Made by a program: the position numbers and the translations under genes
Source: Lentibacter algarum
GTDB taxonomy: Bacteria; Pseudomonadota; Alphaproteobacteria; Rhodobacterales; Rhodobacteraceae
DNA length: 64,000 nucleotides
Assembly: GCF_018860975.1 (NCBI RefSeq)
Contig: NZ_JAHKQI010000005.1
Coordinates: forward strand, 372,001-436,000
Reading direction: 5' to 3'
The notes under the pieces: model-generated
Databases searched by the model: none
What the model saw: only the letters and a program-made list of their open reading frames with translations
What the model was told of the DNA's origin: nothing
Shown here: in pieces, positions 1 to 8,994 of the stretch
Layout of the letters: every line of letters begins with the position of its first letter
How positions within the stretch are numbered: position 1 is the first letter of the stretch

Positions 1-898
1 CAACCACTTCGCGCACGCCGCTGCGGTGTTCGGCGACGACGGCAAGCCCTTGCGCCTGTGCCTCAATATAGCTCATGCCAAAGGCTTCATCGATGCCGGG
101 CCAAAGGAAGAGCGCGTGCCGTGAGAGCTCATGCTCGATCTGGTCGGGTGGCAACATGCTTTTGTAGGTGATCTTGCTGCCGAAGGGCGCGAAGGCTTGT
201 TTAACGGCCGCCTCTTCGGTGCCTGTGCCGATGATGGTGAGTGTCCAATCGGGCGCTTTGATCAGCGGCAGGGTTTCAGACAGACGCAGGTAGGAGGCGA
301 GCTTGTTTGCGGGGCGCATCATTGCCATAGTCACGAGCTTGTTTGAAGGCGCGGCAGGCTTTGCAGGCGGGAGCGATTGCCGAGGAAGAAAGGGCCGCAG
401 GTGCACCAGTTGTTGCCCTTGCGTGCGGGCGGCCAGCAGTTGCTCGGCGTCGTGCTCGGTAAAGTAGAAGTGCAGCGCTGCATGGTCGCTGGCGGTTTGT
501 GCGGCTTGCTCGAAAGCGGCCCAAGGCCCCACGAGGCGTTTGGGTGCGCGTGACGCTTCAATCAATACATAGGGGATGCCAAGTGCGCGGCTGACGGCAG
601 GGCCGATCAAGTCGGGTGCTTTGTAGTAGTTGTGATAGGTCACCCAAAGCGGCCAGCCGTTTTCGCGGCCCAAAGGGACGAGCCGCGCGACTTCCGCCTC
701 GGCTTGCTTGCGGAGCTTGGCCTGCGCTGTGGCCTGTCCGTGTTTTTCATAGCTGCGCAGAGACGAGGCGAGTGTGGCTTGAACCCCGCGATCGCTGTCG
801 CTGAGGATGGTCAACAAACTGCGTGCGATTTGCCTATCGCCAGAGGGTGTCGGGTGATCCGGGGATTTGAGCGGCGCATAAAACGGAAGCTGGCGCAT
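1..898 (-). CDS. GT4-like glycosyltransferase, C-terminus cut by window edge
   Basis: Open frame of about 299 residues starting at 898 and running off the left edge without a stop. The N-terminal half has aromatic and basic stretches such as WVTYHNYYKAPDLIGPAV. The C-terminal part reads like a GT-B donor domain: LTIIGTGTEE, then LFLWPGIDEAFGMSYIEAQA, which carries the E-x7-E-type nucleotide-sugar site of GT4 enzymes, then GLAVVAEHRSGVREVV at the edge. Its ATG overlaps the stop of the upstream gene (TAATG), so the two are probably translationally coupled. The likely role is sugar transfer during assembly of a surface polysaccharide; donor and acceptor cannot be told from sequence. The truncation is caused by the window, not by a mutation. 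Confidence 0.85.
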   Translation of the reverse strand, partial: MRQLPFYAPLKSPDHPTPSGDRQIARSLLTILSDSDRGVQATLASSLRSYEKHGQATAQAKLRKQAEAEVARLVPLGRENGWPLWVTYHNYYKAPDLIGPAVSRALGIPYVLIEASRAPKRLVGPWAAFEQAAQTASDHAALHFYFTEHDAEQLLAARTQGQQLVHLRPFLPRQSLPPAKPAAPSNKLVTMAMMRPANKLASYLRLSETLPLIKAPDWTLTIIGTGTEEAAVKQAFAPFGSKITYKSMLPPDQIEHELSRHALFLWPGIDEAFGMSYIEAQAQGLAVVAEHRSGVREVV

Positions 899-2142
899 TA
901 TGGCCTCCGGTTTATCAACTGCGTCAAACGTTGGTAGAGAGTGTCGATACCCGGTTGCATGGCAAATTCGTCGAGCAAGCGCCGGTAGGCGTTGTCCGCA
1001 AGTTTCATTCGCAGAGCGCCGTCGCTGGCCAGCGTGTTGAGCGCTTGTGCCAAGGCTTCAGGCGTGTCGGAGCTGAGGATACCGTGGGTGCCTGTGTCGA
1101 TAAACTCGGGGATCGCGGAGACGGATGTCGAGAGGATCGCGAGCTTTTGCGAGGCGGCTTCCATGAGCACATTGGGCAGGCCGTCGCGGTCGCCGTCTTC
1201 AGCGATGCGGCTGGGCAGAGCGAAGATGTCGGCGTTGCGCATGGCGTCAATGACAAAGGGCTGATCCTGCGCGCCATGCCATGTGATTTTGTCAGCAATG
1301 CCTGCGGCCTCGGCCTGCGCTTCCAGCTTGCCAGACAGCGTGCCGCCGCCGATGTGATGCCAGTGCCACTGCACGCTTTCGGGCAGCAGAGCGAGGGCCT
1401 CGATGAGGTTGTCGAAACCCTTCTTCTCGACCAGACGCCCGACAGACAGAATGTTGCATGTTTCAGTTCCGGCCGAGCGCTCGGGCGGCGGCGGAAAGCG
1501 CGCCATGTCGAGGCCGTGATAGATGAGCATTACGCGCTCGGGCGTGTCGGCAAGCGCGCGCAGGTGATCAGCACCGACGCCTGTGCATGTCGCCAGGAAC
1601 GCCGCGCCCTCGGTGCTGGCTTGCAGCTTCTCGCGCAGCTCCCATTCGGGCGATGTCCAGATATCTTTTGCGTGCGCCGAAACAGCCCAGGGAATGCCCC
1701 GCATGATAGCGGCATAGCGCGTGACAGAGGCGGGTGTGTGCAGGAAGTGCGCATAGAGCGCTTCGGTTTCGGCGGGCAACTCGCGGGCCATGACGCAGGC
1801 CTGCCCGAAGCGACGGATGCGGTTGCGGGTTTTGTCGCGGCGCAAGTCACCCAGCCAGATTGCCAAAGCGCGGTAAAAGCGCGGGCGCACCAAGTTACGC
1901 AACACGCCAAGGGCCGTGCGCAGGGGGGATTTGCTTAGATATTCAGGCAGATACACAAGTTTGCCGGTGAACTGATCATGTAGCGGGTGGGTTTTGGTGT
2001 CGGTCGGGTGACGCAGTGACCAGATGTCAAAGTCAAGCCCGGCGCGCTGTAGGGCGACAAGCTCTTGGGCGATGAATGTTTCGGAGAGGCGCGGCCAGCC
2101 TTTAACCACCACTGCGACTTTTGCGGCACCTTTAGGGGGCAT
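898..2142 (-). CDS. Family 4 glycosyltransferase
   Basis: 414 residues. An N-terminal acceptor domain contains VVVKGWPRLSETFIAQEL, a common opening for GT4 enzymes of exopolysaccharide clusters. The C-terminal donor domain has NILSVGRLVEKKGFDNLIEA and ALPSRIAEDGDRDGLPNVLMEA, including the E-x7-E pair that holds the nucleotide sugar. No signal peptide or membrane helix is visible, so it should act at the cytoplasmic face. Start and stop overlap both neighbours by one base (TAATG), marking a tight operon with the genes at 2142-3386 and 1-898. The sugar specificity is unknown. Confidence 0.9.
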   Translation of the reverse strand: MPPKGAAKVAVVVKGWPRLSETFIAQELVALQRAGLDFDIWSLRHPTDTKTHPLHDQFTGKLVYLPEYLSKSPLRTALGVLRNLVRPRFYRALAIWLGDLRRDKTRNRIRRFGQACVMARELPAETEALYAHFLHTPASVTRYAAIMRGIPWAVSAHAKDIWTSPEWELREKLQASTEGAAFLATCTGVGADHLRALADTPERVMLIYHGLDMARFPPPPERSAGTETCNILSVGRLVEKKGFDNLIEALALLPESVQWHWHHIGGGTLSGKLEAQAEAAGIADKITWHGAQDQPFVIDAMRNADIFALPSRIAEDGDRDGLPNVLMEAASQKLAILSTSVSAIPEFIDTGTHGILSSDTPEALAQALNTLASDGALRMKLADNAYRRLLDEFAMQPGIDTLYQRLTQLINRRP

Positions 2143-3386
2143 TATTCGGCACGCTCAAGCAGGGTGGGGATGTGGACGCTGACCCGCTCTGTCACGGTGT
2201 CCAGCCCGCCGAGAAGGCCAGAAAGCTGCCCTTCGGATGGCGGCTTTTGAGCCGGTAATGCGCGGATGGCGGTGATCATGTTTTCAACGGTTAGCTGGTT
2301 TTCTGTCGGGTCGAGCATACGGATGAGGCCCAGCTCCTCGGCGCGGCTGGCGCGGATGAACTGCTCTTTGCGAGGAAAGACCCGCGGCACGATGATTGCG
2401 GGTTTGTTGAATGACAAGATTTCGCAAAAGGTGTTGTAACCCCCCATCGAGACGACGCCCTCGGCTCCGGCAAACAGGTTTTCGATCTGGCTTTCGAACC
2501 CGACGGCACGGACACGGCCTTTAAGCTGCTCGATGCGCTGCTCGAAGTCTTCACGGGTTTGACCGGACAGGAAAGGCCCGTAAACCAACACGGCTTTCGG
2601 TGACAGCTCCGGATCTTGCTCATAGGCCGAGAGCAGCAGATCAACCATGAAGGCACCGTCGCCGCCTCCTCCGGGTGTGACGAGAATGTAGGGCTCGTCT
2701 TCAGGTTCGGTCACGGTGCCGATCTCGCGGTGGATGTAGCCCGTCCAATGCATACGCGCGCGCAGGCGATCTGACAGGGCCAATCCTGCACAGGGATCGT
2801 AGATTTCTTTGAGGCCGTAGACCCAGACCTCGTCGTAATATTTTTCGGCAGCGTCGAGTGCGCCTTTGCGCTCCCACTCGTCGGCGAGCACATCGGGGCT
2901 GTCGAGCACATCGCGCAGCCCGAGGATGAGCTTTGTGTCGGTGTGCTCCTTGAGCCAGTCGAGCGATGGCAGAAGCTCGCCTCGAAAGCCTGTCGGCTCT
3001 TTGTCAACGATCAGCAGATCGGGGGCGAAATTCTCGACCGTGGCTTTGATGATGCCCGAGCGCAGGGCTGTCGTGTCGTCGATATCAAGGCCAAGGGCTT
3101 GCGAGACATAATGCCCCTCGGCATTTTTGGTGACTCCGGGCAGGCGAATATGATCGACCCGATCAGGAAAGGCAAAGCGCCCTGCGACGGGAGAACCGGT
3201 GAGGATAAGTGCGGAAACCGAGCTGTAAGACTGGGTGATCGCCGAGGCCAGCGCGCGTGACCGGCGCAAGTGTCCGAGCCCGAAGGTGTCGTGGCTGTAA
3301 AACAGGACTTTGGGTGGGCTTTCGCCTTCGGAAGTCACAGGTGGTGTATGTGTCGTATCTTCCAAGGCAGTCACTCGGTTTGTCAA
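2142..3386 (-). CDS. Predicted MurG-like glycosyltransferase (COG4671-type)
   Basis: 414 residues. The start of the fold reads VLFYSHDTFGLGHLRRSRAL, the hallmark of the 'predicted glycosyl transferase' group related to MurG. A glycine-rich loop LVTPGGGGDGAFMVDLLL and later GAEGVVSMGGYNTFCEILSF resemble the nucleotide-sugar binding half of GT28-like proteins. The gene overlaps the downstream GT4 gene by one base and the upstream nucleotide-sugar dehydrogenase by four bases. It probably uses the sugar nucleotide made by that dehydrogenase or a related one. The product is inferred from fold and context only. Confidence 0.8.
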   Translation of the reverse strand: MTNRVTALEDTTHTPPVTSEGESPPKVLFYSHDTFGLGHLRRSRALASAITQSYSSVSALILTGSPVAGRFAFPDRVDHIRLPGVTKNAEGHYVSQALGLDIDDTTALRSGIIKATVENFAPDLLIVDKEPTGFRGELLPSLDWLKEHTDTKLILGLRDVLDSPDVLADEWERKGALDAAEKYYDEVWVYGLKEIYDPCAGLALSDRLRARMHWTGYIHREIGTVTEPEDEPYILVTPGGGGDGAFMVDLLLSAYEQDPELSPKAVLVYGPFLSGQTREDFEQRIEQLKGRVRAVGFESQIENLFAGAEGVVSMGGYNTFCEILSFNKPAIIVPRVFPRKEQFIRASRAEELGLIRMLDPTENQLTVENMITAIRALPAQKPPSEGQLSGLLGGLDTVTERVSVHIPTLLERAE

Positions 3387-4657
3387 AGTCTTAAGTCAGT
3401 TTTTGACTTATCAAAGATTCCCTTGATGTCATACACAATTCCCTTCGGGCCGGTGAGCGCGCGCACGGCATCAGCACCCAGCTTGACGAACTGCTTATGC
3501 GCAACGGCCAGTATAACGGCATCATATCCGCCTTTTGGCAGGTCTGGCAGGGGCTCGTAACCGTAGTGCTCGAAAATGGCGTCAGCACTGGCGCGCGGGT
3601 CGTAGATGTCGGTTTTTACCGAGTAGGAGTTGAGCTCGTCGACAATATCGGCGACGCGGGTGTTGCGGATATCGGCGCAATCTTCCTTGAAGGTAAAGCC
3701 AAGCACCAGCACTTTGCTGTTTTTGAGGTCGCGGCCCTGACCGACAAGTTCTTTAACAAGCGTGCGGGCAATATGCTGGCCCATCTTGTCGTTGATGCGG
3801 CGTCCGGCGAGAATGACCTCGGGGTGATAGCCCAGTTGCTGCGCGCGGTAGGTGAGGTAGTAAGGATCAACGCCGATGCAATGCCCGCCAACGAGACCGG
3901 GCCGGAACGGCAGGAAATTCCATTTGGTGCCAGCGGCTTCGAGCACTTCTAGTGTGTCGAGCCCCATGCGCTCAAATATCAGCGAGAACTCGTTAACCAG
4001 AGCGATGTTGAGGTCACGCTGGGTGTTTTCAATGATCTTTGCGGCTTCGGCTGTTTTGATAGAAGACGCGCGGTGCAGGCCGCCTGTTGCAACCGGCGCA
4101 TAGAGGGCTTCGACGCGGTCAAGGGTTTCGGCGTCTTGCGCGGCGATCACTTTGACCACCTGTGCAAGCGAGTGCATGGCATCGCCGGGGTTGATACGCT
4201 CGGGCGAATAGCCAAGCGCAAAGTCGGGGCCGGCTTTCAACCCGCTCAGGCGCTCGAGCTCGGGGCCGCACACCTCTTCCGTCACACCGGGGTAGACTGT
4301 CGACTCGAGCACCACGAGATCACCCTTTTTGAGGGCGGGGCCGATCGCCGCACAGGCCGAAAGCACTGCGCCGAGGTCAGGTTTTTTGGCTTTGGTGACA
4401 GGGGTTGGCACGGCGATCACAAAGATCGTGGCGCTGCTGATTGCGGCAGGATCGGCGGAGAAGATCGTGTTGTTGCCAGAAAGCCGCTCGCTTGGCACTT
4501 CGCCGTTGGGATCGGTGCCGGCGTTGAGGGCATCAACCAGCTTTTCGTTGACGTCATAACCGACGACCGGCAGGCCTGTTTCGGCAATTGCGAGTGCAAG
4601 CGGTAGGCCCACATAGCCCATTCCGAGCACGGCAATGCTTTCGTTTGATAGTGTCAT
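3383..4657 (-). CDS. Nucleotide-sugar 6-dehydrogenase (WbpO/TviB-like)
   Basis: 424 residues, full length for the UDP-glucose/GDP-mannose dehydrogenase family. The N-terminal Rossmann motif is IAVLGMGYVGLPLALAIA. The mid-protein catalytic motif is GLVGGHCIGVDPYYLTYRAQ, with the active-site Cys. The C-terminal nucleotide domain has VLVLGFTFKEDCADIRNTRV, the form typical of UDP-N-acetylgalactosamine/UDP-N-acetylglucosamine dehydrogenases such as WbpO and TviB rather than of AlgD (the GDP-mannose enzyme at 31362). It should oxidise C6 of a UDP-HexNAc to the uronic acid with two NAD+. It is upstream of three glycosyltransferase genes in one operon. The exact substrate is inferred. Confidence 0.9.
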   Translation of the reverse strand: MTLSNESIAVLGMGYVGLPLALAIAETGLPVVGYDVNEKLVDALNAGTDPNGEVPSERLSGNNTIFSADPAAISSATIFVIAVPTPVTKAKKPDLGAVLSACAAIGPALKKGDLVVLESTVYPGVTEEVCGPELERLSGLKAGPDFALGYSPERINPGDAMHSLAQVVKVIAAQDAETLDRVEALYAPVATGGLHRASSIKTAEAAKIIENTQRDLNIALVNEFSLIFERMGLDTLEVLEAAGTKWNFLPFRPGLVGGHCIGVDPYYLTYRAQQLGYHPEVILAGRRINDKMGQHIARTLVKELVGQGRDLKNSKVLVLGFTFKEDCADIRNTRVADIVDELNSYSVKTDIYDPRASADAIFEHYGYEPLPDLPKGGYDAVILAVAHKQFVKLGADAVRALTGPKGIVYDIKGIFDKSKTDLRL

Positions 4658-4682
4658 TCAGCCGTTCCTTTATGCGCGCTGC

Positions 4683-5174
4683 TTAGCTTACGCGCTGGTA
4701 AATAAAGCACCGACCGTCAACTGCGCCTTCGGGAAGGGGCAGCTCTTTGAGGGCTGAAAAATACATCTTGTCGCTGGAAACGACAATACCGCCGACAGCA
4801 AGAACCGGCTCGATCAGCGGCGAGACAAGCCGCGCGAAAGTGTCGTTCTTTTCAAGGTTGTGACCGCCCAGGTCGGCATGGGCAAAGCGCACAGTAGGGC
4901 CAAAGCGCTCTAGCGACTTTGGCAAGGTGTCGCGCACGTCGCCAAGCACGACCATCTCTGGATCAGGTGTCGAGGCTGGGTTTGATTCGACCGCGCGTTC
5001 GAAGACAAAGACGTTTTCAGCGCCGGCTTTTTCACGCAGGTGATCATAGGTGCGGCCATTGCCGAGGCCAAGTTCAAAGACAGGGCCGGAAAGGCGGGCG
5101 GTTTCGGCGAGTGCAAAGTCAATGCAAGCGCGCTGGGAAACCATACGGTTGATGAAAATATCAAGTCTGCTCAT
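4683..5174 (-). CDS. Class I SAM-dependent methyltransferase, small
   Basis: 163 residues. FELGLGNGRTYDHLRE fits the glycine-rich SAM-binding loop (motif I), and VFVFERAVESNP the acidic end of strand 2. The C-terminus (GGIVVSSDKMYFSALKELPL) is short for the fold, as in compact alphaproteobacterial methyltransferases. It lies 25 bases upstream of the nucleotide-sugar dehydrogenase on the same strand, so it is probably the first gene of the polysaccharide operon. The methyl acceptor is unknown; a sugar or lipid carrier would fit the context. Confidence 0.75.
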   Translation of the reverse strand: MSRLDIFINRMVSQRACIDFALAETARLSGPVFELGLGNGRTYDHLREKAGAENVFVFERAVESNPASTPDPEMVVLGDVRDTLPKSLERFGPTVRFAHADLGGHNLEKNDTFARLVSPLIEPVLAVGGIVVSSDKMYFSALKELPLPEGAVDGRCFIYQRVS

Positions 5175-5294
5175 GGGCTCATCCTTTGGGTCTTGCGTCT
5201 ACTGCCTTATACGGCGGAGGGAAAACAACCTCAAACGCGACTGCGCAAGAAGAATTCACTTGTTGTTGATCGCGAAAAGCAGTCACATTCACGC

Positions 5295-7091
5295 ATGACA
5301 TTGCCACACGCAGAAAAACCGAACCTGCCAGTCCTGAGCGTTCGAAATCTCTCGATCCGATTTGGGGTGAGCAAGCCGGTATTGCAAGAGGTGTTTTTTG
5401 ACATTCACCACGGCGAGACACTGGCTCTCGTTGGGGAAAGCGGTTCGGGTAAGACGCTTTCGTGCCGCGCGATTATCCAGCTATTGCCGAAAGCGGCAGA
5501 AGTTGTGAGCGGGCAGGTGATCTACCGTGGGGGTGACGCGGAATGTGATTTGCTCAAGCTCGCGGGAAAGCCGCTGCGCAGGCTACGTGGCGGGTGCGTT
5601 TCGATGATCTTTCAGGAACCGATGCGCAGCCTGTCGCCGCTGCATACTATCGGCAACCAAGTCGGTGAGATGCTGGCGTTGCACTCGGAGCTTTCAAAAC
5701 CCGCCAGACGCCAGAAAGTTCTTGAAACGCTGGCGCGGGTTGGCTTGTCTGACGCCGAGCGGGCTTACAAATCTTATCCTTTCGAGATGTCGGGCGGAAT
5801 GCGCCAGCGGGCGATGATCGCTATGGCGATCATAACCGAGCCGGAAATCTTGATCGCCGACGAACCAACCACTGCGCTGGACGTGACGACGCAAGCGACG
5901 GTTCTGGGTTTGCTCAAAGACCTGCAAAAAGAAACGGGCATGGCTATTGTTCTGGTTACGCATGATCTGGGTGTGGTTGCGAACATGGCTGACAAGATCG
6001 CGGTGATGGAGAGCGGACAGATTGTTGAATCCGGGCCGATCGCGCCGGTATTGAGCGCGCCAAAGCATAGTTACACCAGAAAGCTGATCGCCGCAGCGCC
6101 GGTCATTCCGGAGGCTGTTGCCTGTAAGCCCGAGGCTGCCGAGCCCGACTATATTTTAACCATGCGCAATGTTTGCAAGTCGTTTTCGCTGCGGGCCTCC
6201 AAGCCCTGGCAGAAGGCGACGACGATCACGGCGATGAAAGAGATCAACCTCGCGGTGACGCGTGGCAAGACGCTGGCTGTGGTCGGTGAAAGTGGCTCTG
6301 GCAAAACCACGTGCGGGCGCATTGCTCTGGGCGCGATGCAGCCGGATGAGGGCGGTGAAGTTCACTACTGTCCCCGAAGCGGCGAGATGGTGGAATTGCA
6401 GCACCTCGACAAGCGGCAGCGATGCGCCTTCCAGCAAAAAGCGCAGATGGTGTTTCAGGATCCTTACTCGACGCTCAACCCGCGCATGCGTGTGCGTGAG
6501 GCCTTGTTCGAACCGATGGAGATTCACAAGATCGGCACTCCGGCTGAACGCGAGGCACGGGCCTGCGAAATTCTGGGTTGGGTCGGGCTTAAGCCGGATA
6601 TGCTAGATCGTTACCCGCACGCCTTTTCGGGCGGGCAGCGGCAGCGGTTGTCGATTGCCCGTGCACTGATGATGAAACCCGAGTTTCTGGTTTGCGATGA
6701 GCCAACTTCGGCATTGGATGTTTCTGTGCAAGAACAAGTGCTTGCGCTGTTGCGAGATTTGCAGGCGCGTTTGGGGCTGAGCTATTTGTTCATATCGCAT
6801 GACCTCGCGGTTGTGGCGAGTATTGCCGATAGCGTTGCGGTGATGCGCGCCGGTGTGATTGTCGAGCAGGGGCCGGTAGACCAGCTGTTCCGCAACCCGC
6901 TACATCCTTACACCAAGGCGCTGATCGCTGCGCACCCCGAGCCTGATGTGCACCGCCCGATGGATTTGAATGCTGTTGCAAAGGGAGCAGGTAGCGCCGC
7001 TGGCTGGCCGGAAGAGTTCCGCCTCACGGAGGGCAAGTTGCCGCCATTGGTGACGGCTGAAGGCTCTCATTTGGTGCGTCGCTTTGGGTAG
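5295..7091 (+). CDS. Oligopeptide ABC transporter, fused double ATPase
   Basis: 598 residues from the ATG at 5295. The frame stays open upstream to 5040, but that would overlap the divergent methyltransferase gene. Two complete nucleotide-binding domains lie in tandem. The first has Walker A GESGSGKTLSCRA (about residues 47-59), signature SGGMRQRAMIAMA and Walker B ILIADEPTTALD. The second has GESGSGKTTCGRIALG, SGGQRQRLSIARAL and FLVCDEPTSALD. Each domain ends with the peptide-family C-terminal extension (HSYTRKLIAAAP; HPYTKALIAAHP). This fused layout is that of YejF/DppDF-type importers. It should power uptake through the permeases at 8991 and 10016 and overlaps the binding-protein gene by eight bases. 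Confidence 0.93.
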   Translation: MTLPHAEKPNLPVLSVRNLSIRFGVSKPVLQEVFFDIHHGETLALVGESGSGKTLSCRAIIQLLPKAAEVVSGQVIYRGGDAECDLLKLAGKPLRRLRGGCVSMIFQEPMRSLSPLHTIGNQVGEMLALHSELSKPARRQKVLETLARVGLSDAERAYKSYPFEMSGGMRQRAMIAMAIITEPEILIADEPTTALDVTTQATVLGLLKDLQKETGMAIVLVTHDLGVVANMADKIAVMESGQIVESGPIAPVLSAPKHSYTRKLIAAAPVIPEAVACKPEAAEPDYILTMRNVCKSFSLRASKPWQKATTITAMKEINLAVTRGKTLAVVGESGSGKTTCGRIALGAMQPDEGGEVHYCPRSGEMVELQHLDKRQRCAFQQKAQMVFQDPYSTLNPRMRVREALFEPMEIHKIGTPAEREARACEILGWVGLKPDMLDRYPHAFSGGQRQRLSIARALMMKPEFLVCDEPTSALDVSVQEQVLALLRDLQARLGLSYLFISHDLAVVASIADSVAVMRAGVIVEQGPVDQLFRNPLHPYTKALIAAHPEPDVHRPMDLNAVAKGAGSAAGWPEEFRLTEGKLPPLVTAEGSHLVRRFG

Positions 7092-8994
7092 GTTGCTGGC
7101 AGTTTTACTCGCGGCATTGGTGGCCGCGCCAGCGCTTGCTGACAAGCTTGAACTGGTGCCTGTTCCGTTCTGGGAAGCAGAAGTCGAGAAGGGGGATATG
7201 CCGGCTCTTGCTGACAGGCTCCCGCGGGAACCAAGCATCATTGATCTTGAGGCAAAAGGCCGTGTGGCGGGTGTTTATGGCGGGACACTGAACAGCTTTA
7301 TCACCCGTCGCAAAGACACCCGGCTTATGGTGGTTTACGGCTATGCGCGGTTGGTGGGTTATGATGCGCAGTATCAGTTGCAGCCCGACATTTTGCGCGC
7401 AGTTGAAACCAGCGACAACAAGCGCTTTGTGTTGCGTCTGCGAGCGGGGCACCGTTGGTCGGATGGTGCTGCGTTCACGTCGGAAGACCTGCGCTATTGG
7501 TGGGAAGATATTGCCAACAATGAAGAGCTGAACCCGACAGGCCCGCCGGACTTTATGCGGGTGAACGGTGCGTTGCCTGTGGCGAGCTTTCCCGATGCGC
7601 AGACGGCGATTTTCGAGTGGCCCGAAGCCAACCTTGATTTTCTTCACACGCTGGCGAAGGCCCGCCCGCCGTTCATTTACCGACCGGCGCATTACCTCAA
7701 GCAGTTTCATAAACGCTACTCTGATACGAACTCGATGCAGCAGCATATGGCACGTAAGAAGGTGTTGAGTTGGGCGGCGCTGCACAACAAATATGACAAT
7801 ATGTATAAGAACGACAATCACGAGTTGCCGACATTGCAGCCGTGGATGTTGGCGACGACGAATGGCAACTCGCGGTTTTTGTTTGTGCGCAATCCGTATT
7901 TTCACAGAGTTGATACCAAAGGGCGGCAACTGCCATACATAGACATTATCGAGATGAATGTTGTCGGCCCCGGGCTTGTGGCGACCAAGGCAAATGCGGG
8001 CGAGACCGAACTACAAGGCAGGGGGCTGTCGTTTAAGGATGTGTCGGTTTTGAAGCTCGGTGAGGCGGACGGCGGTGACTATCAAACCCATCTGTGGGAG
8101 AGCGGTGTTGCCTCGCAGATCGCGATTTATCCGAACCTGAATTACGCTGATCAGAGCTATCGTCGTATTTTTCGCGATGTGCGGTTTCGGCGGGCGTTGT
8201 CTCTTGGGATTGACCGGCGGATTCTAAACCGTGCGCTATACTTCGGGCTTGCCGCAGAGGGCGGCATGACGGTGCTTCCGGACAGCCCGTTTTACCGCCT
8301 AGAGAACCTGAAAAACTGGGCCACCCATGACCCTGATCAAGCCAACAAGTTGCTTGATGACATGGGGCTTTTGGAGCGCAATTCTTACGGTGTCAGGCTT
8401 TTGGATGACGGGCGCCCGCTGCGGATGATCGTTGAGACGGCCGGTGAACGGCCCGAAGTCGAGGATGCTTTGCAGATCATCTCGGATACCTGGAACGACA
8501 TCGGCGTCGAGCTGGTCATTCGCCGGCTTGACCGCGACATTTTGCGCAATCGGGTTTATGCGGGGCAGGCTATGGCGGCGGCATGGTATGGATGGGACAA
8601 CGGGTTGCCGCAACCCGACACGCCGCCGTATTACGTTGCTCCACGCCAGCAGGAGTTTTTGTCATGGCCCAAGTGGGGGCAGCATTTTCAGTCAGGTGGG
8701 CGGCTCGGAGAAAAGCCTGATTTGCCTGCCGCGATACGCCTGATGGAGCTTGCGGACGACTGGGCGCAGACGGCTGACACGCAGCTTCGTAGCCGGATAT
8801 GGCAGGAAATGATCGACATCCATGCGGATCAGGTTTTTGCTATCGGGCTGCTGAACGGCGCGCCGCAACCGGTTGTGGTGAGCAAGCGCTTGCGCAATGT
8901 TCCCGAGCGCGCTGTCTGGGCTTGGGATCCGGGGGCGCATTTTGGTGTTCAACGGATGGATGAGTTCTTCTTTGAAGAAGGAACAAGCGAATGA
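7084..8994 (+). CDS. Peptide ABC transporter, substrate-binding protein
   Basis: 636 residues, in the range of extracellular family 5 binding proteins. The N-terminus is a signal peptide ending APALADK. Family features include FVLRLRAGHRWSDGAAFTSEDLRYWW and RDVRFRRALSLGIDRRILNRAL. It should bind an oligopeptide or peptide-like ligand in the periplasm and deliver it to the two permeases. The start is TTG at 7084, overlapping the end of the ATPase gene. No other start keeps the whole signal peptide except a TTG three codons later, so the exact start is uncertain. The stop overlaps the first permease start by four bases. The ligand cannot be told from sequence. Confidence 0.9.
   Translation: MGRLLAVLLAALVAAPALADKLELVPVPFWEAEVEKGDMPALADRLPREPSIIDLEAKGRVAGVYGGTLNSFITRRKDTRLMVVYGYARLVGYDAQYQLQPDILRAVETSDNKRFVLRLRAGHRWSDGAAFTSEDLRYWWEDIANNEELNPTGPPDFMRVNGALPVASFPDAQTAIFEWPEANLDFLHTLAKARPPFIYRPAHYLKQFHKRYSDTNSMQQHMARKKVLSWAALHNKYDNMYKNDNHELPTLQPWMLATTNGNSRFLFVRNPYFHRVDTKGRQLPYIDIIEMNVVGPGLVATKANAGETELQGRGLSFKDVSVLKLGEADGGDYQTHLWESGVASQIAIYPNLNYADQSYRRIFRDVRFRRALSLGIDRRILNRALYFGLAAEGGMTVLPDSPFYRLENLKNWATHDPDQANKLLDDMGLLERNSYGVRLLDDGRPLRMIVETAGERPEVEDALQIISDTWNDIGVELVIRRLDRDILRNRVYAGQAMAAAWYGWDNGLPQPDTPPYYVAPRQQEFLSWPKWGQHFQSGGRLGEKPDLPAAIRLMELADDWAQTADTQLRSRIWQEMIDIHADQVFAIGLLNGAPQPVVVSKRLRNVPERAVWAWDPGAHFGVQRMDEFFFEEGTSE

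Noticed and set aside
931-1938. Plus-strand open frame of 335 codons
   Set aside because: It lies antisense within a clear GT4 gene, with composition typical of a complementary-strand shadow and no recognisable motif.
5040-5294. N-terminal extension of the peptide-transporter ATPase
   Set aside because: It overlaps the divergent methyltransferase gene and lacks ABC features; the domain starts after the ATG at 5295.
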